A stretch of DNA of 64,000 nt from Rhizomys pruinosus (GCA_009823505.1 VZQC01007982.1:1714576-1778575), one strand, 5' to 3'; positions 22,114-33,257 are shown, numbered from the stretch's first letter. Numbers and translations are program-made. Notes: generated by a model from the letters alone, not told the origin.

Positions 22114-23397
22114 AGGCCGATGAATATCTGGTCACTCCTAGCCTGTAGGCAGCTGCGCTCATTAGGTTGCTACATAAAAAGAAAGAAGAACTACATGAAA
22201 GAAGAACATGAACCAGTATCTTAAACAATTTTGGTACTTGTGGTCTCTGGCTGGGACAGAACAGCCAATAGAGAAGCAAGGCCATTTTGGGCTTTGGCCA
22301 GGACGGAACTTGTTGTCAAGGACAAGAAGCAGGCCTACTCATTTTTGAGGTTGCTTTTCTAAATTGCCTGACCCATTGCTTTGTCCTGTTCTTATCAGTT
22401 CTGTCAGATGCAAGATAGGAACAACCAGTTCTGCACGGCTAATGATGCTGTTAGTAAATAGTCAGATATCAGCAGGCTTGAGGAGGGTAAAACCAAGAAC
22501 CCGAGCTTCAGGCCTCTGATTCCTAGTCAGAAACCTGAGTCCAGTCTCTGGCCCTTGACATCTGCTGTCCTGAACTGCCCAGAAGGTCATTAATAGAGAA
22601 CTAAGCTAAATTCCAGGAGCTTTAACCTTACAGGATTACTGCCTAGGGGGAGGCTTCCTGATAAAGAACAGGGACACCCCATTGTTTCCTCCTGGAAGAG
22701 TCAGTCCAAACGGTCCTGGCAGTCACCTGGAGAGGAAAAAGCTCCTCAGGAAAAGCTGCCCGCACTAAAGACTTTAGAGATGGTATAAAGCCTGTGTAAA
22801 ATGCAGACTGACTCAATGGTCCCCTTTGGCCGTGGTCCGCTGTCCTCCTTGAGAGTGTTTTGCTAAACCCTGCTACCTTCTCTACCATGCTCTGTGTGTC
22901 TCATCTGAATTTCTTCTGTGGAGATCAGTAGGACCCAGGAGCCATGGGGAGTTCAGAGTGAGAGCCCATGGGGATATAGAGATGTCATTCTCATGAAGTA
23001 AAGGACAGTTGGAGTTGCTGTGTTCCCCATGTGGTCCTGGCAGCTTTGGGTGGTCTTGCTCTTCACTGAGCTGTCCCCAGAATCCTGGTGTCCCAAGGCT
23101 CTGCTGTCAGCTGCCCTGCAGTTCTTCTCCCTTTGTTGTCTAGCCTGCCTCAGTTGTGACTTTGGCTGACAGTTGTCTTTGGGAATGTACTGGGTATATG
23201 TTGATTGTCTTAAATGATCTGGAAGCCCCTTAAAGTCAGGGGAGACCCTATGTCAGTGGTTCTGAAGGAGATTCCCTGACCATATGTCAGGAATGCAGAT
23301 TTTCAGAGTCCTAGCCCAGTCCTAACAAGTCTTCAACTCTTGTGTAGGCTCAGCATTTGTAGATTTTTGTTTGTTAGGTTTTGTTTGTTTGTTTGGT
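22114..23397. other. Unique sequence, no gene recognised
   Basis: About 1.3 kb without SINEs. Nothing coding recognised. Confidence 0.4.
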
Positions 23398-23557
23398 TTT
23401 TTTTTTTTTTTTTTTTTTTTTTTGAGACATAGTCTCCCTGTAGCCCCAGCTGGCCTGAAACTCACTGTGTAGACCAGGCTGGCCTTGAACTCACAGAGGT
23501 CCACCTGCTTTGCCTCCAGAGTGCGGGGATTAAAAGCGTGCACCACCACACTTAGCT
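23398..23557 (-). repeat. B1 SINE, antisense
   Basis: T-run at about 23398-23423 then antisense B1 body; preceded by a TTTG-rich stretch. Confidence 0.9.
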
Positions 23558-23559
23558 GT

Positions 23560-23795
23560 TTGTTTTAATATTTTATTTATTATTTTAATTTTATGTATAT
23601 GACTGAATTGCTTGGATGTATGTAGTAAGTGTACCTGTGTCATGTAATGCCCATGGATGTCAGAAGAGGGCATTGGGTCCTCTGGAACTGGAGTTATAGA
23701 TGGTTGTTAGCTACCATGTCTGTGCCAGGAACTGAACCTGGGTCCTCTGCAAGAGCAACCAGTACTCTTAACTGTGGAAGCATCTCTCTAAGGCC
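23560..23795 (-). repeat. B2 SINE, antisense, diverged
   Basis: 'gtcagaagagggcattgggt' to 'agagcaaccagtactcttaa'; head partly worn. Confidence 0.8.
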
Positions 23796-23802
23796 TTTGT
23801 TT

Positions 23803-23893
23803 TTGTTTTTGTTTTTTGAGACAGAGTCTCACTATGTTGCTCCAGCTGGCCTGGAATTTACCATGTAGACTAGGCTGGCTTTGAACTCATAGA
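23803..23893 (-). repeat. B1 SINE, antisense, 3' part (split by LTR)
   Basis: Antisense B1 from its tail up to 'tttgaactcatag', where an LTR has inserted. The remainder resumes at 24317. Confidence 0.9.
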
Positions 23894-24311
23894 TGTTAGG
23901 CAGGGCCTGGGCTTAGAGATCTAAAGATGGCACCTACCACCCTTCTCTTCCGGTCAAAAGCCTACCTCATCTCAGGCAGCTGATGCAACTTCCCTTCCTG
24001 ATGAGAGCACAGCCTAAGACCATATATGGTTATATTCCAGCTTCATGACGAACACTAAAGACCCACTTTGCCCCCTCCCACTGCACCAGGTTTGCCCTTA
24101 CAAGTACATGCTTTGTCTCTCCATCATTACCTCATCTTCCTCTCCCCAGAACTTATAAAAGCCCTCATCCCCAGCCTGAGCGTGGGACCCCCCTGGCCTC
24201 CCTCTCTGAGACCAGTGGACCTGCCTGGGAGTGCGTCCTAATAAACCTCCTTTTATACTTTGTTAATCTGGTTTGATCTGGCCTGTTTTGCATGGGGGAA
24301 AAAGCATTTCA
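23894..24311 (+). mobile_element. Solo LTR inserted in a B1, 5-bp target duplication
   Basis: 418 bp, starting TGTTAGGC and ending TTTCA. Flanked by ataga at 23889-23893 and 24312-24316, and the B1 halves rejoin perfectly when the LTR and one ataga are removed. Promoter and poly-A signals are in order: ttataaaag at 24153-24161, AATAAA at 24240-24245. No internal sequence, so a recombined solo LTR. Class not assigned; a 5-bp duplication fits ERVL-type or HERV-H-like elements. Confidence 0.9.
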
Positions 24312-24316
24312 ATAGA

Positions 24317-24378
24317 GATCTGCCTGCTTCTGCCTCCACGGTGCTGGGATTAAAGGTATGTGCCACCACATCTGGCAC
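24317..24378 (-). repeat. B1 SINE, antisense, 5' part (split by LTR)
   Basis: 'gatctgcctgcttctgcctc' to 'tgccaccacatctgg' completes the B1 interrupted at 23893. Confidence 0.9.
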
Positions 24379-24525
24379 CTCTTGTGTTTTAATAAACCTT
24401 CTAGATGATTCTGATGCATGTTCAAGATTTGAGAACCAGTGCTGAGTTTTGGGGGGGCATAAATGATCTTCCAAATAGCCTAGAACTCTCCAAGCCACTT
24501 GAGCATCAAAGAAGTTAATTATATG

Positions 24526-24602
24526 GGCTGTGGCTATAGCTCAGTGGCAGAACACATGTTAAAGTCCCTGATTCAATCCTTGGCACGGCAGGGAAAAAAA
24601 AA
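24526..24602 (+). repeat. ID SINE
   Basis: tRNA-like ID: 'ggctatagctcagtggcaga', 'gattcaatccttggcac', short A-tail. Confidence 0.75.
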
Positions 24603-25713
24603 AGTCTTTGCCAGCTCTCCCCTTCCTTAGGAACTGACTTTCTATTCTGTCCTTAGACATTAGATATCTTTGAGTCAGGTCTTTTTTTTTTTTTTTCCTC
24701 AACTCATAAAAGGAGAAAATTTTTCTTCTGTGTGTTTTGTGTGCCTACCTCTGACATCATGTAAGTTGGGAGCTTGGATGCTGACAGAGATGACAGAAGA
24801 GGCATATGGGCTGTCCTCAGAGACAGGCTGACTGGCATGTATAGCCTGGCCTGGTGCTTTGAGCCAGTGCCAGGATTTCCCAGAAGGCCACTGGGGTGAA
24901 GAGAGGCATTTCAGTCAGTGTGCTCTTGGCCTCTGCAGACGCCAAGAGGGAAGATCAGCCTGCACCCAGGCAGCTTCCCTCAGGGAGCCAGCAGCCTGTG
25001 TGGCCAAGACGGGTGAGCATTGCATGAATGGGGACCTTGTGCTGAGGCCCTCACTGGATCTGGGAGCCACAACACAGGGGCTTTTCATGAAGACTCTCAT
25101 AACAGAGATAGCATTGAGCATGACGGATAGCTCTTGGACAGACATGGGGTCTGGCAGACGCGTGGCATTGGTGGAACATTTGCTGCTCCTTCTGACCCTG
25201 CCTCGGCCAGAGGAAGGGTTCAAAGGCGTCTTCCCAGAGGGAGTGCACTGAGACTCACACTGTCCCTTGCTGATGCCACCTGACATCCCTGCTCCTCGGT
25301 GGCATTCACAGCTGTATTGGGACACAGGATATGAGTGAAAGGTGCACCACATTGGACAGGAGTGGTTTAAACATAACAGCACAACTCCACGGTGCTGGTC
25401 AAGAAGAAAGAGTTCCGGGTGACTGTCTTTTGAATAAGGGAAGAACCCTGTGAGGACCCTCTCTAAGGGGTCATGGTAGCCGTAAGGGAGAGCCTCAGCT
25501 TGGCTCTGGTGATTGCCCCAAGGCTGAGAGCCAGAGACAGACAGCAACTGCCCAGGGGTAATCAGTACAGGGATAACAATGGAGGTGTGGGACATGGTGA
25601 GTTCACTTATTTATTTGGTGCTGGGGAACATGGTAGGTATACTACTTGCTAAGGAAAAGGTCTCCCTCAGGACCAAATGATTTCCTTCAGGTACAAAATA
25701 CACATGGATGGGG
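24603..25713. other. Unique sequence holding a 226-codon antisense open frame
   Basis: SINE-free interval. On the minus strand 24915-25595 is open for 226 codons, the longest non-repetitive frame in the window, starting in a good initiation context (accATGt). The predicted product is Ser/Pro/Cys-containing, with no signal peptide, membrane segment or domain I recognise. Chance is the default explanation. I do not call it a gene. Confidence 0.3.
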
Positions 25714-25920
25714 GCTGGAGAGATGGCCTAGCGGTTAAGAGCACCGACTGCTCTTGCAGAGGACCTGGGTTTGATTCCCAGCACCCACATGGTGGCTGAG
25801 GACCGTATTTAACTCCAGTTCCAGGGGAATCCAACACGTTCTTCTGACCTCTGTGGCATTGCATGACATGGGTGCACAAACCTACATTGTAGACAATACA
25901 TTCATACACATAAAAAAAAA
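25714..25920 (+). repeat. B2 SINE with target duplication
   Basis: Head 'ggctggagagatggcctagc', tail 'acacataaaaaaaa'. Flanked by acaaaatacac (about 25693-25703 and 25929-25939). Confidence 0.93.
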
Positions 25921-26257
25921 CAATAAAACAAAATACACCTGGATTTGTAATACTTAGCATGTATGTATATGAACATGTATATAATACAGAGACAGGTGCC
26001 CCACATACTTCATGTTCCAGGCCAAGGTGATCCTCTGCAAGAACCTATGGGCAGTTGCTCTCTGTCTGTTTCTTTAGTATAATTTAAGGTGAGGCTGCCT
26101 TCCTGAGCCGTGGTCCCTTATTTAGCTAAGCCAATGAAATGACCCTGCCCAAATAGAATGTTAGGTCTCCACCCAGGCCAGAGATTTTATCATCTTGACC
26201 AGAAAGAAACAGATTTCCCTTAATGGGCCTTTACTACTATCACAGCAGAAGGATTGT

Positions 26258-26430
26258 CAGGCTGTGGCTGTAGCTCAGTTGGTAGAGTGTTGCCTAGCAA
26301 AGCCCTGGATTTGATGCCCAGCACTGCATAAACTCAGTCTGGTGATGCACATGTATACTCCTAACACTCAGGGGGCAAAGGAAAAAGAATCAGAATTTTT
26401 AGTTCAAAGTCATCCTGTGATGACATTGTG
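26258..26430 (+). repeat. B4 SINE (ID-B1 fusion)
   Basis: 'ggctgtagctcagttggtag' then 'ctggtgatgcacatgtatac'; diverged. Confidence 0.75.
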
Positions 26431-27372
26431 TCAGAAATTGAGAAGGATTTATGATTTTTTTTCACACATTGAGACCTTGTGTCAAAAAAAGGAGAAGGAT
26501 TCATGATTTTTCAGTATTGGCTGCTATATGAAAAGGTCATTGACTATTGAACCTGATTATCAAATGAGCAAATTATTCCCATGGGTCCAGAGAATTAGGA
26601 AAGATTTCGTGGAATGGTGGCCTGGGTGTTGAGAGGGAAGGATGGAGGGGTGGCCTTGGGGGAGGAGTGCATCACTCAAACTTTGGCTTCTCATGCTCAG
26701 TCCCCCTCCTGTCCTGTGTCTTCTACCTCCTCAGCAGTGCTAGGTCATCTTTCTCAGCCTGTGCTTTGGGTTATCCTCAGGCTGGGTGTGTTGCTGTCAT
26801 GCAGTAGTGATGCGCTTCTCCCTGGAGCTCAGTTTGTTCCCGAGTGTGCTGACAGGAGACTCAGGAGACCTAGGCACAATGTCCAGGCCCTGCCTGCCCG
26901 GCTTTCCCAGTGACAGCCGCCTGCCTGGAGATGCTTAAATTTCAGGGAAAGTGGACAAACCAATGATCCAGTCAGGATATCTTGGGGCCCTGGTGGTTCA
27001 TGATTGGCTGCCACTCCTGGGGCGTCAGGCCTCACATGCTAGGTCAGGGAGAATGCTGAGGGATCCCTGAAAAGGAGCCCAAGGCTGGGGCTGGGCACTC
27101 CAGGGGGCAGCAGGCGAGGCTAGGGCCCAAGTGATCAACAACTTTTGTCCCTAACAAGCCTTGGCTAGTCAGTGCTGCTGCCTGAGGCTACTTGTCATGA
27201 TTTCTGATTCCACAGCCTCCTGCCTGGCCTGGCTCTGTGAACCACTTCCTCTCTTTTCCTCTTTCTCCCTGCTGGACTGGCCCACTCCTCAGCGTTTGCT
27301 TCCCCAGTCCCTGACTCTTAGTCCAGTGTGCCCCAGCACTTGGCAGGTGTCTGCCTCAGCAATGAGTGAGGT
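26431..27372. other. Unique GC-rich sequence, no gene recognised
   Basis: About 940 bp, GC-rich from 26620 to 27150, no SINEs. Contains a CTCF-like core at about 27097-27110. Confidence 0.4.
27097..27110 (+). promoter_or_regulatory. CTCF-like motif
   Basis: ACTCCAGGGGGCAG carries the strong AGGGGGCAG half of the CTCF core; the 5' half matches less well. Confidence 0.35.
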
Positions 27373-27804
27373 TGAAAGACCCCCAGAAAACCGGAGTGAC
27401 TCTCACTCAAATCTCGGGATAGAAGGACTCCCAAAAAATCAGCCAAGACCATTCTCGCTGCAATTACATGAGGTTTATTCGGGAAAAACCAGTGCACTGG
27501 GGTCGGACTCGTAACCCAAGCAGGGGCAGAGGAGACCGACCTCCAGGGACTGGAATAGGGAACTTTTATAAGCAGGGACCCCAAGGTATGGGGAAATGGA
27601 GGAAGGGTTTGTGTAATAGTAAGAAATCATCTTGGCACGCAGGCCAGCGACACACAGGCGGGCGTGACTCAGTTAAGCATAAGGTATGAGGAAGCGGGGA
27701 GGGAAACCTTATAGCGTATGTGAATTGGAGGCCTTATGAGATGGCGGTACATGGTTCCTAAAGACAATTTAAGGGTGCATAAAACTTGGAGCAGGGGTCC
27801 TTCA
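27373..27804 (-). mobile_element. Gammaretrovirus-like solo LTR, antisense
   Basis: Plus strand begins TGAAAGACCCCC and ends GGGGTCCTTCA, an imperfect 11-bp terminal inverted repeat of the type seen at murine leukaemia virus/VL30-class LTR ends (TGAAAGACCCC...). Read on the minus strand, TATA ttataaaag (plus 27563-27571) lies upstream of AATAAA (plus tttatt 27474-27479), correctly spaced. No internal region and no clean 4-bp flanking repeat (aggt against atgg), so the ends may have decayed or been recombined. Confidence 0.75.
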
Positions 27805-27876
27805 ATGGTCAGGATCTTGAAATCCCCACTTTCCAGGCTGTGGTCGCCCAGGCTCTGTATTAAGAAAGTTCCCGGA

Positions 27877-28038
27877 TGCCAGGCGTAGTGGCGCACGCCT
27901 TTATTCTAGCACCTTGGGAGGGGGGCAGACGCAAGGCGGATCTGTTTGAGTTCAAGCGCCAGCCGGTCTACAGAGTGAGTTCCAGGGACAGTGGGGCTAC
28001 AGGGAGACCCTGTTTCACAGATAAACAAAAAAAAAAAA
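27877..28038 (+). repeat. B1 SINE, indel-rich
   Basis: Complete B1 with many one-base insertions and deletions. Target sequence gaaagttccc lies before it (about 27863) and after its tail (about 28046). Confidence 0.88.
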
Positions 28039-28056
28039 AAAAAGAAAGAAGTTCCC

Positions 28057-28297
28057 GGGGCTGAGAGATAGCCTAGAGGTTACAGCACAGACTTGCTCTT
28101 GCAGAGGACCCGGGTTCAATCCCAGCACCCACTGCAGCTAAGAACCGTCTGTAATCCAATTCCAGGAGAACTGCCACTCTCCAGGGAATCTGAGACCCTC
28201 TTCTGACCTCCGAGGCATTGCATGAACCCGGGTGCCACAACCTACAAGCAGACAGTACATTTATTACACATACAAAATATAATAAAAATTAAAAAAA
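28057..28297 (+). repeat. B2 SINE, indel-rich, with internal duplication
   Basis: Inserted just after the B1's 3' target copy; a third gaaagttccc follows at about 28299. Shares the internal body duplication (28155-28190) with B2s at 6796 and 15291. Confidence 0.85.
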
Positions 28298-28516
28298 AGA
28301 AAGTTCCCTAGACATGATGATGACTTTAGAAATTACATGTTTCACATAACAGCCTCGCTCTCATGCTGAAAGTTGCCTAGAAGTGCAAAGCAGACCATCT
28401 GACATTCAGTGGATTTTGGATCATATTGATGAATTAATCACTGTAGCATAATCCATTTATAAACAGGAAAGTGGCAAAAAGAAAAAAGGTCACCAAGTTA
28501 AAAAACATGTTAATGT

Positions 28517-28737
28517 AAGGCTTGGGAATGTAGCCTCTCGGGTAGGGTGCTAACCCAGCATGCACAAAGTCCTGGGTTTGACCCCTAGCACTCCATAAAT
28601 CTGGCATGATGGAACATGCCAGTAATCCCAGGACCCCACGCAGGAAAAGCAGGAGGAGCTGATGTTCAAGGTCATTCTTGATTACACAGCAAGTTTGAAG
28701 CCAGCCTGGGCTACATGGAGTCCTATCTAAAAAAAAT
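28517..28737 (+). repeat. B4 SINE (ID-B1 fusion)
   Basis: 'aatgtagcctctcgggtagg' ID head and 'ttgaagccagcctgggctac' B1 part. Confidence 0.8.
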
Positions 28738-28955
28738 ATTAGGTAGATGTATACATGCATATTGAAAATATGCCAAAAAACACGGGGGTAGTTAACAAAG
28801 GTTCTGAAGGACCAGTGTCCCCGGTTTGTGAGGACAATAGATGGAGGAACAAAGCGGTCCAAGTGAGAGTGGGGCCTTCCGTCAGTGAAGGAAGTTAATA
28901 TATATGAGTATTCAATGGATCATTTTTAAATTTAATTTTTGTATTTTATACATAT

Positions 28956-28984
28956 ATAAAACATATATATATATATATATATAT
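28956..28984. repeat. (AT)n microsatellite
   Basis: AT dinucleotide run in an A/T-rich tail of the following antisense B2. Confidence 0.93.
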
Positions 28985-29112
28985 GTTATTCCTGTCCTTG
29001 TGCATACATGCACTGTGTTGGCGATGCCCTGTGGGTGCTGGGATTTGAACCTGGGTCTTCTGTAAGAACATCTAGTGCTCTTCACTGCTGTGAGCCATCT
29101 CTCTCCATTTCT
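28985..29112 (-). repeat. B2 SINE fragment, antisense
   Basis: 'ccctgtgggtgctgggattt' to 'gtgagccatctctctcc'; central part deleted. Confidence 0.75.
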
Positions 29113-29214
29113 CCAGGCACAGATTATTTTTTTAATATACATTTGTTTTTGATATTTGGCAAGTGATGAAGACTGAACCTCAGGGCTTTGGACATGCTAG
29201 CCTTGAGGTGGTCC

Positions 29215-29280
29215 TCTTCCTCCTCTTCCTTTTCCTCCTCCTCCTCCTCCTCCTCTTCCTCCTCCTCCTCCTCCTCCTCC

Positions 29281-29311
<31 letters not shown>
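29215..29311 (+). repeat. (TCC)n polypyrimidine tract
   Basis: About 97 bp of TCC/TTCC units at the antisense A-tail position of a B1. Confidence 0.95.
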
Positions 29312-29410
29312 GGAATTCACTATGTAGACCAGGCTGTCCTCAATCTCACAGAGATCTGCCTGCTTCTGCCTCCTAAGTTCTGGGATGAATGGTGTGTGCC
29401 ACCACATCCA
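29312..29410 (-). repeat. B1 SINE, antisense, truncated
   Basis: 'ggaattcactatgtagacca' to 'tgccaccacatccag'; 3' part replaced by the TCC tract. Confidence 0.85.
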
Positions 29411-29439
29411 GTGTAAATGTTCTTTTAAAAATATTTATT

Positions 29440-29594
29440 AGCCAGGCGTGGTGATGCACGCCTTTAATCCTAGCTCTTGGGAGGCAGAGGCAAGCGATCT
29501 TTGTGAGTTCAAGGCCAGCCTGGTCTACAGAGCGAATTCCAGGACAGCTGGGGCTATAGGGAGACCCTGTCTCAAAGACAAAAAAAAAAAAAAA
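29440..29594 (+). repeat. B1 SINE
   Basis: Full-length B1 with A-tail. Confidence 0.92.
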
Positions 29595-29605
29595 ATTTTA
29601 TTAAA

Positions 29606-29733
29606 GCTGGGTGTAGTGGTGTGCGCAAGGCAGAGGCAGGCAGATCTCTGTGAGTTCAAGGCCAGCCTGGTCCACAAAGTGAGTTCTAAGCCAGTTGGGG
29701 CTACAGGGAGACCCTGTCTCAAAAACACCAAAA
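29606..29733 (+). repeat. B1 SINE with internal deletion
   Basis: 'gctgggtgtagtggtgtgcg' jumps straight to 'aaggcagaggcaggcagatc', lacking about 25 bases. Confidence 0.88.
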
Positions 29734-29736
29734 ATT

Positions 29737-29970
29737 TATTAATTTTAATTTTATTATTATTTTACTATTTTTATTTTATGTATATGAGTGTATTGCCCAC
29801 ATGTCTGAAAATGCACCTATGTCATGCGATGCCTGTGAAGTCAGAAGGCATTGGGTTCCCCTGTAACTGGAATTATGAATGGTTGTTAGCTGCCATGTGG
29901 GTACTGGGAATTAAACCCAGGTCCTCTGCAAGAGCAACTGGAGCTCTTAACTGCTGAGCCATCTGTCTAG
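29737..29970 (-). repeat. B2 SINE, antisense
   Basis: A/T-rich tail, then antisense B2 body to 'gctgagccatctgtctagct'. Confidence 0.85.
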
Positions 29971-30654
29971 CTCTGTATCCAGTCTAAATCTACATCTCCC
30001 TATCCTTTTTACACCTATGTAGATGACCCATCTAAATGCTGGAGGGGAGTCTAAGGGAAGGGGTGTGCGAACAACAGAGAGTAGACCCCTTGTAAAGCTG
30101 GCAGCCCATGTGGGGACATTTGAAAAGGGGCGATTGGCAGAGAGGGAAGGCTGGCAGGGTAGAGGCTGATAGCTTGGCTGTGAGGCCAGGGAGCTGACAG
30201 AAAGTCAAGGTCTGTGCAGGAAAACAATGGTATACAAAGAAGGTTACTGGGCAGAGTAAAATAAAGGGAGTATTCACAACAGGTGGGCAGAGTTAAAGGA
30301 ACGCACAAGAGATGGCACAGAACAGTACGAGGCAGCAACAAACGACAGCCATGCGGTCCAGGAAGGGGAGCGAGCATATCATACACTCTGCTCTCTCTCC
30401 GTGGGTTTCTCATATCCTATCAAGGGAACCCAGCAGGAAGCCAAGGGAAGACCCATTCACACTGTCCTCGGAATAAAGAAGTAGAAGGTCAGAATGCTTT
30501 CTAGGGCTGGTACCCAAGATAAATGAGGGTGATGGCATCTTGCTTTGAGAATTGTTTTATTCTTCACCCTTGGGCATTGCCGGGAGACCCAGTTTTACTT
30601 TTTAGAATTAAAACAGAATTTTTACTAATTTTTATTAGAATTTTAATTTTTATT

Positions 30655-30870
30655 TTTATTTTTTAATTTTTATTAATTTTAATTTTATGTATATGAGTGT
30701 ATTGCCTGCATGTGTGTGAGTGCACCTGTGCAACACCTGAGGAGGTCAGAAGAGGTCGTCAGATCCCCTGGAACTGGAGTTGTTAGCTGCCATGTGGGTG
30801 CTGGGAATCAAACCCAGGTCTTCTGCAAGAGCAGTCAGTGCTCTTAACCACTGAGCCATCTCTCCAGGCC
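30655..30870 (-). repeat. B2 SINE, antisense
   Basis: A/T-rich tail then 'cctggaactggagttgttag' (short deletion) to 'gagccatctctccaggccc'. Confidence 0.88.
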
Positions 30871-30904
30871 CTGAAGTTTTTTATTTTTTTATTTTAGTTT
30901 TAGT

Positions 30905-31065
30905 TTTTTCCTTTTTTTGGTATTTTTGAGGCACAGTCTCCCTTTTAGTACCAGCTGTCCTGGAGCTCACTCTGTAGACCAGGCTGGCCTTGAACTCACA
31001 GATATCCGCCTACCTCTACCTCCCAAGTGCTGGGATTAAAGGTGCACGCCATCATGCCCAGCTCT
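30905..31065 (-). repeat. B1 SINE, antisense
   Basis: 'ggcacagtctcccttttagt' to 'cacgccatcatgcccagct'. Confidence 0.9.
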
Positions 31066-31075
31066 GAATTTTGTT

Positions 31076-31277
31076 TTTAAGATTTATTTTTCATTATGCA
31101 CATGTGTGTATCTGTGTGTAGGTATGTGTATGTCAGTATGGGTATCTGCAGAGACACCTGGAGTTGGAGTTATAGGCAGTTGTTATAAGGGACCTGATGT
31201 GGGTGCTAGAAACTGAACTCAGGTCCTCTAGAAGAACATCTGAGGCTCTTAACCACTGAGCCATCTCACCAGCCCCA
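31076..31277 (-). repeat. Old B2/B3-type SINE, antisense
   Basis: 'ggagttggagttataggcag', 'gtgggtgctagaaactgaac' and 'ctgagccatctcaccagccc' in antisense order. Confidence 0.75.
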
Positions 31278-31299
31278 AGAATTTTTTTTTCTTTAACAC

Positions 31300-31510
31300 A
31301 GAGTCCATGTGCACTACTATGCTCAGTTTTATGCTGGAGACTGAACCCAGAGCTTTGCCTATGCTAGGTAAGCACTCTATCAACTGAGCTTTTTATCCCC
31401 CCAACCCCCCACGCCCCCAGCTTTTTGTTTGAAACAGAGTCTCAAGTTGCATCACAAGTTTGTGATCCTCTTGCTTCAGCCTCTGGAGTGCTGGGATTCT
31501 AGACACATGT
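31300..31510 (-). repeat. B4 SINE, antisense
   Basis: ID part ('gctaggtaagcactctatca') and B1 part ('tctggagtgctgggattcta') inverted; C-rich linker in between. Confidence 0.65.
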
Positions 31511-31687
31511 TCCTACAAATGTTTTGATGAGGAATGATAAGTATTCATTTATTAAGCCTTCACCATGATTCTTTTTATTTTCCAACGTGATGAAATGGAA
31601 GTATGGGTATACTTCTAGCACATTCTAAACCATGAGGGTTGTCTTAAGGAAAAAGCACTATTTTTTGAACTATAAGCCTAACCACTT

Positions 31688-31690
31688 CAT

Positions 31691-31729
<39 letters not shown>

Positions 31730-31731
31730 TT
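31688..31731 (+). repeat. (ATTT)n microsatellite
   Basis: Eleven ATTT units. Confidence 0.95.
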
Positions 31732-31942
31732 ATTTTACTTGAGAGAATGACTGATAAACCATGATTGTTGTTCAGACTGGGATATTCTGTAGATATTTCC
31801 TTGAAAACAAGCAGGCAAGGCTACAGGGAGACCCAAAGGCCAACAAAACAAAACAAAACAAAACAAAACCAAGCAGGTGAGCCTGCCACTTCAAGGACAA
31901 CAACTGGCAGTGTTTGTTGCCAATTATAAAACTTCAGCTTTA

Positions 31943-32165
31943 GGGCTGGAGAGGTGGCCTAGTGGTTAAGCGCTCCGACTGCTCTTGCAGAGGACCTGGG
32001 TTCGATCCCCAGCACCCACATGGCAGCTGAGAACCGTCTTTGACTCCAGTTCCAGGGGAATCTGACGCCCTCTTCTGACCTCCGTGGCATTGCACGACAC
32101 GGGTGCACAAACCTGCATACAGACAGTACATTCATACACATAAAAATAAATAAATAAAATTAAAA
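31943..32165 (+). repeat. B2 SINE
   Basis: 'gggctggagaggtggcctag' to 'acacataaaaataaataaat'. Flanks share 'aaaacttcag' with a T-rich 3' end (31928-31937, 32168-32177). Confidence 0.93.
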
Positions 32166-32386
32166 AAAAAACTTCAGTTTTAAAGCAGAAATTAGAATTT
32201 TGTAAAGTTTCTCTCTGCTTCTGTGTGCTTGTTAGCTGGCCAATACTGAAAGGATTGTCTGACAAGATTGGAACAACAACAACAACAACAGAAAGGACTG
32301 CATCAAAGAACTGACTGAAACAGTGAACTTCTGCTCAAAACAGTCAACTTCCTCATGGAGAATATTGAGAAAGAGATGAAAAGCAT

Positions 32387-32859
32387 TGTGATGGTTAATC
32401 CTGGGTGTCAACTTGACTGGACTAAGGAACAAATAAGAGAAAAAGGGTCTTCTGATTAGACCACCTCAACCCGGATGGCCCACCCCAAATGTGGGTGTTA
32501 CCGTCTGCCGGCAGGCAGTATTTAAGGCCATGGCAGAGGGAGCTGGTCCCCTTTTTTCCTGGGGCTTGCCTCTCTCTCACTGGTGAGTTTGTCTTGCTGC
32601 TGTGATCAACCCTTCAGATCCCAGCGTGTACTGAGACAGGCAGATCTCCTGAAATCCACCGGGCCTTCAGCACCAGATTGGGACTACTGAGACATCCAGC
32701 CTTGTGGACTGAGCAGTTCCCTGGATTCTCAGCCTCTCCAGTTCGGTGCAGCTACTGTTGGACTACTTGAGCTCTGTCACGTGAGCAAATCAATAAATTG
32801 TATATAGTTATATATTCATCCTGTTGCTTCTGTTTCTTTACAGAACCCTGACTAACACA
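32387..32859 (+). mobile_element. Solo LTR with 5-bp target duplication
   Basis: 473 bp from TGTGATGGTTAATCC to CTAACACA, flanked by agcat (32382-32386 and 32860-32864). 'caataaattg' near 32790 supplies a poly-A signal; 'tatttaagg' near 32519 is TATA-like. Begins with 'gatggttaatcctgggtgtc', a start seen in mammalian ERVL/MaLR-type LTRs; exact family unassigned. Confidence 0.85.
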
Positions 32860-32974
32860 AGCATCTTTGGCAGAATGCATGAGCTCTGGCGGGGTGGGGG
32901 AATGGGCAGGAACATGGGTCCAGATTTCTTTAAAAAAAATATTCTTGTAAAAAAAAAAAGATAAAAAGTGCCTG

Positions 32975-33165
32975 AGGGGACTGGAGAGATGGCTCAGTGG
33001 CTATACCCAGGTTTGATTCCCAGCACCCACATGGTGACTAAGAACCATCTTTAACTCCAGTTCCAGGGGAATCCAACACCCTCTTCTGACCTCCACATCA
33101 CTGCATGACACGGGTGCACCAACCTACATGCAGACAGTACACTCATACACATAAAAAAAAAAAAT
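32975..33165 (+). repeat. B2 SINE, internally deleted
   Basis: Head 'gggactggagagatggctca', about 25 bases missing before 'cccaggtttgattcccagca', normal tail. Confidence 0.9.
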
Positions 33166-33212
33166 GCCCGAGGATGACACCTGAGGTTGTCCCCTGATCT
33201 CCATGTGTGTGA

Positions 33213-33213
<1 letters not shown>

Positions 33214-33254
<41 letters not shown>
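33214..33254 (+). repeat. (CA)n microsatellite
   Basis: CA run of about 41 bp. Confidence 0.96.

Positions 33255-33257
<3 letters not shown>

Noticed and set aside
24526..24602. tRNA genes
   Set aside because: tRNA-like stretches here and in every B2/B4 are SINE heads with A- and B-box remnants; none folds as an intact tRNA with a proper anticodon arm and 3' end.
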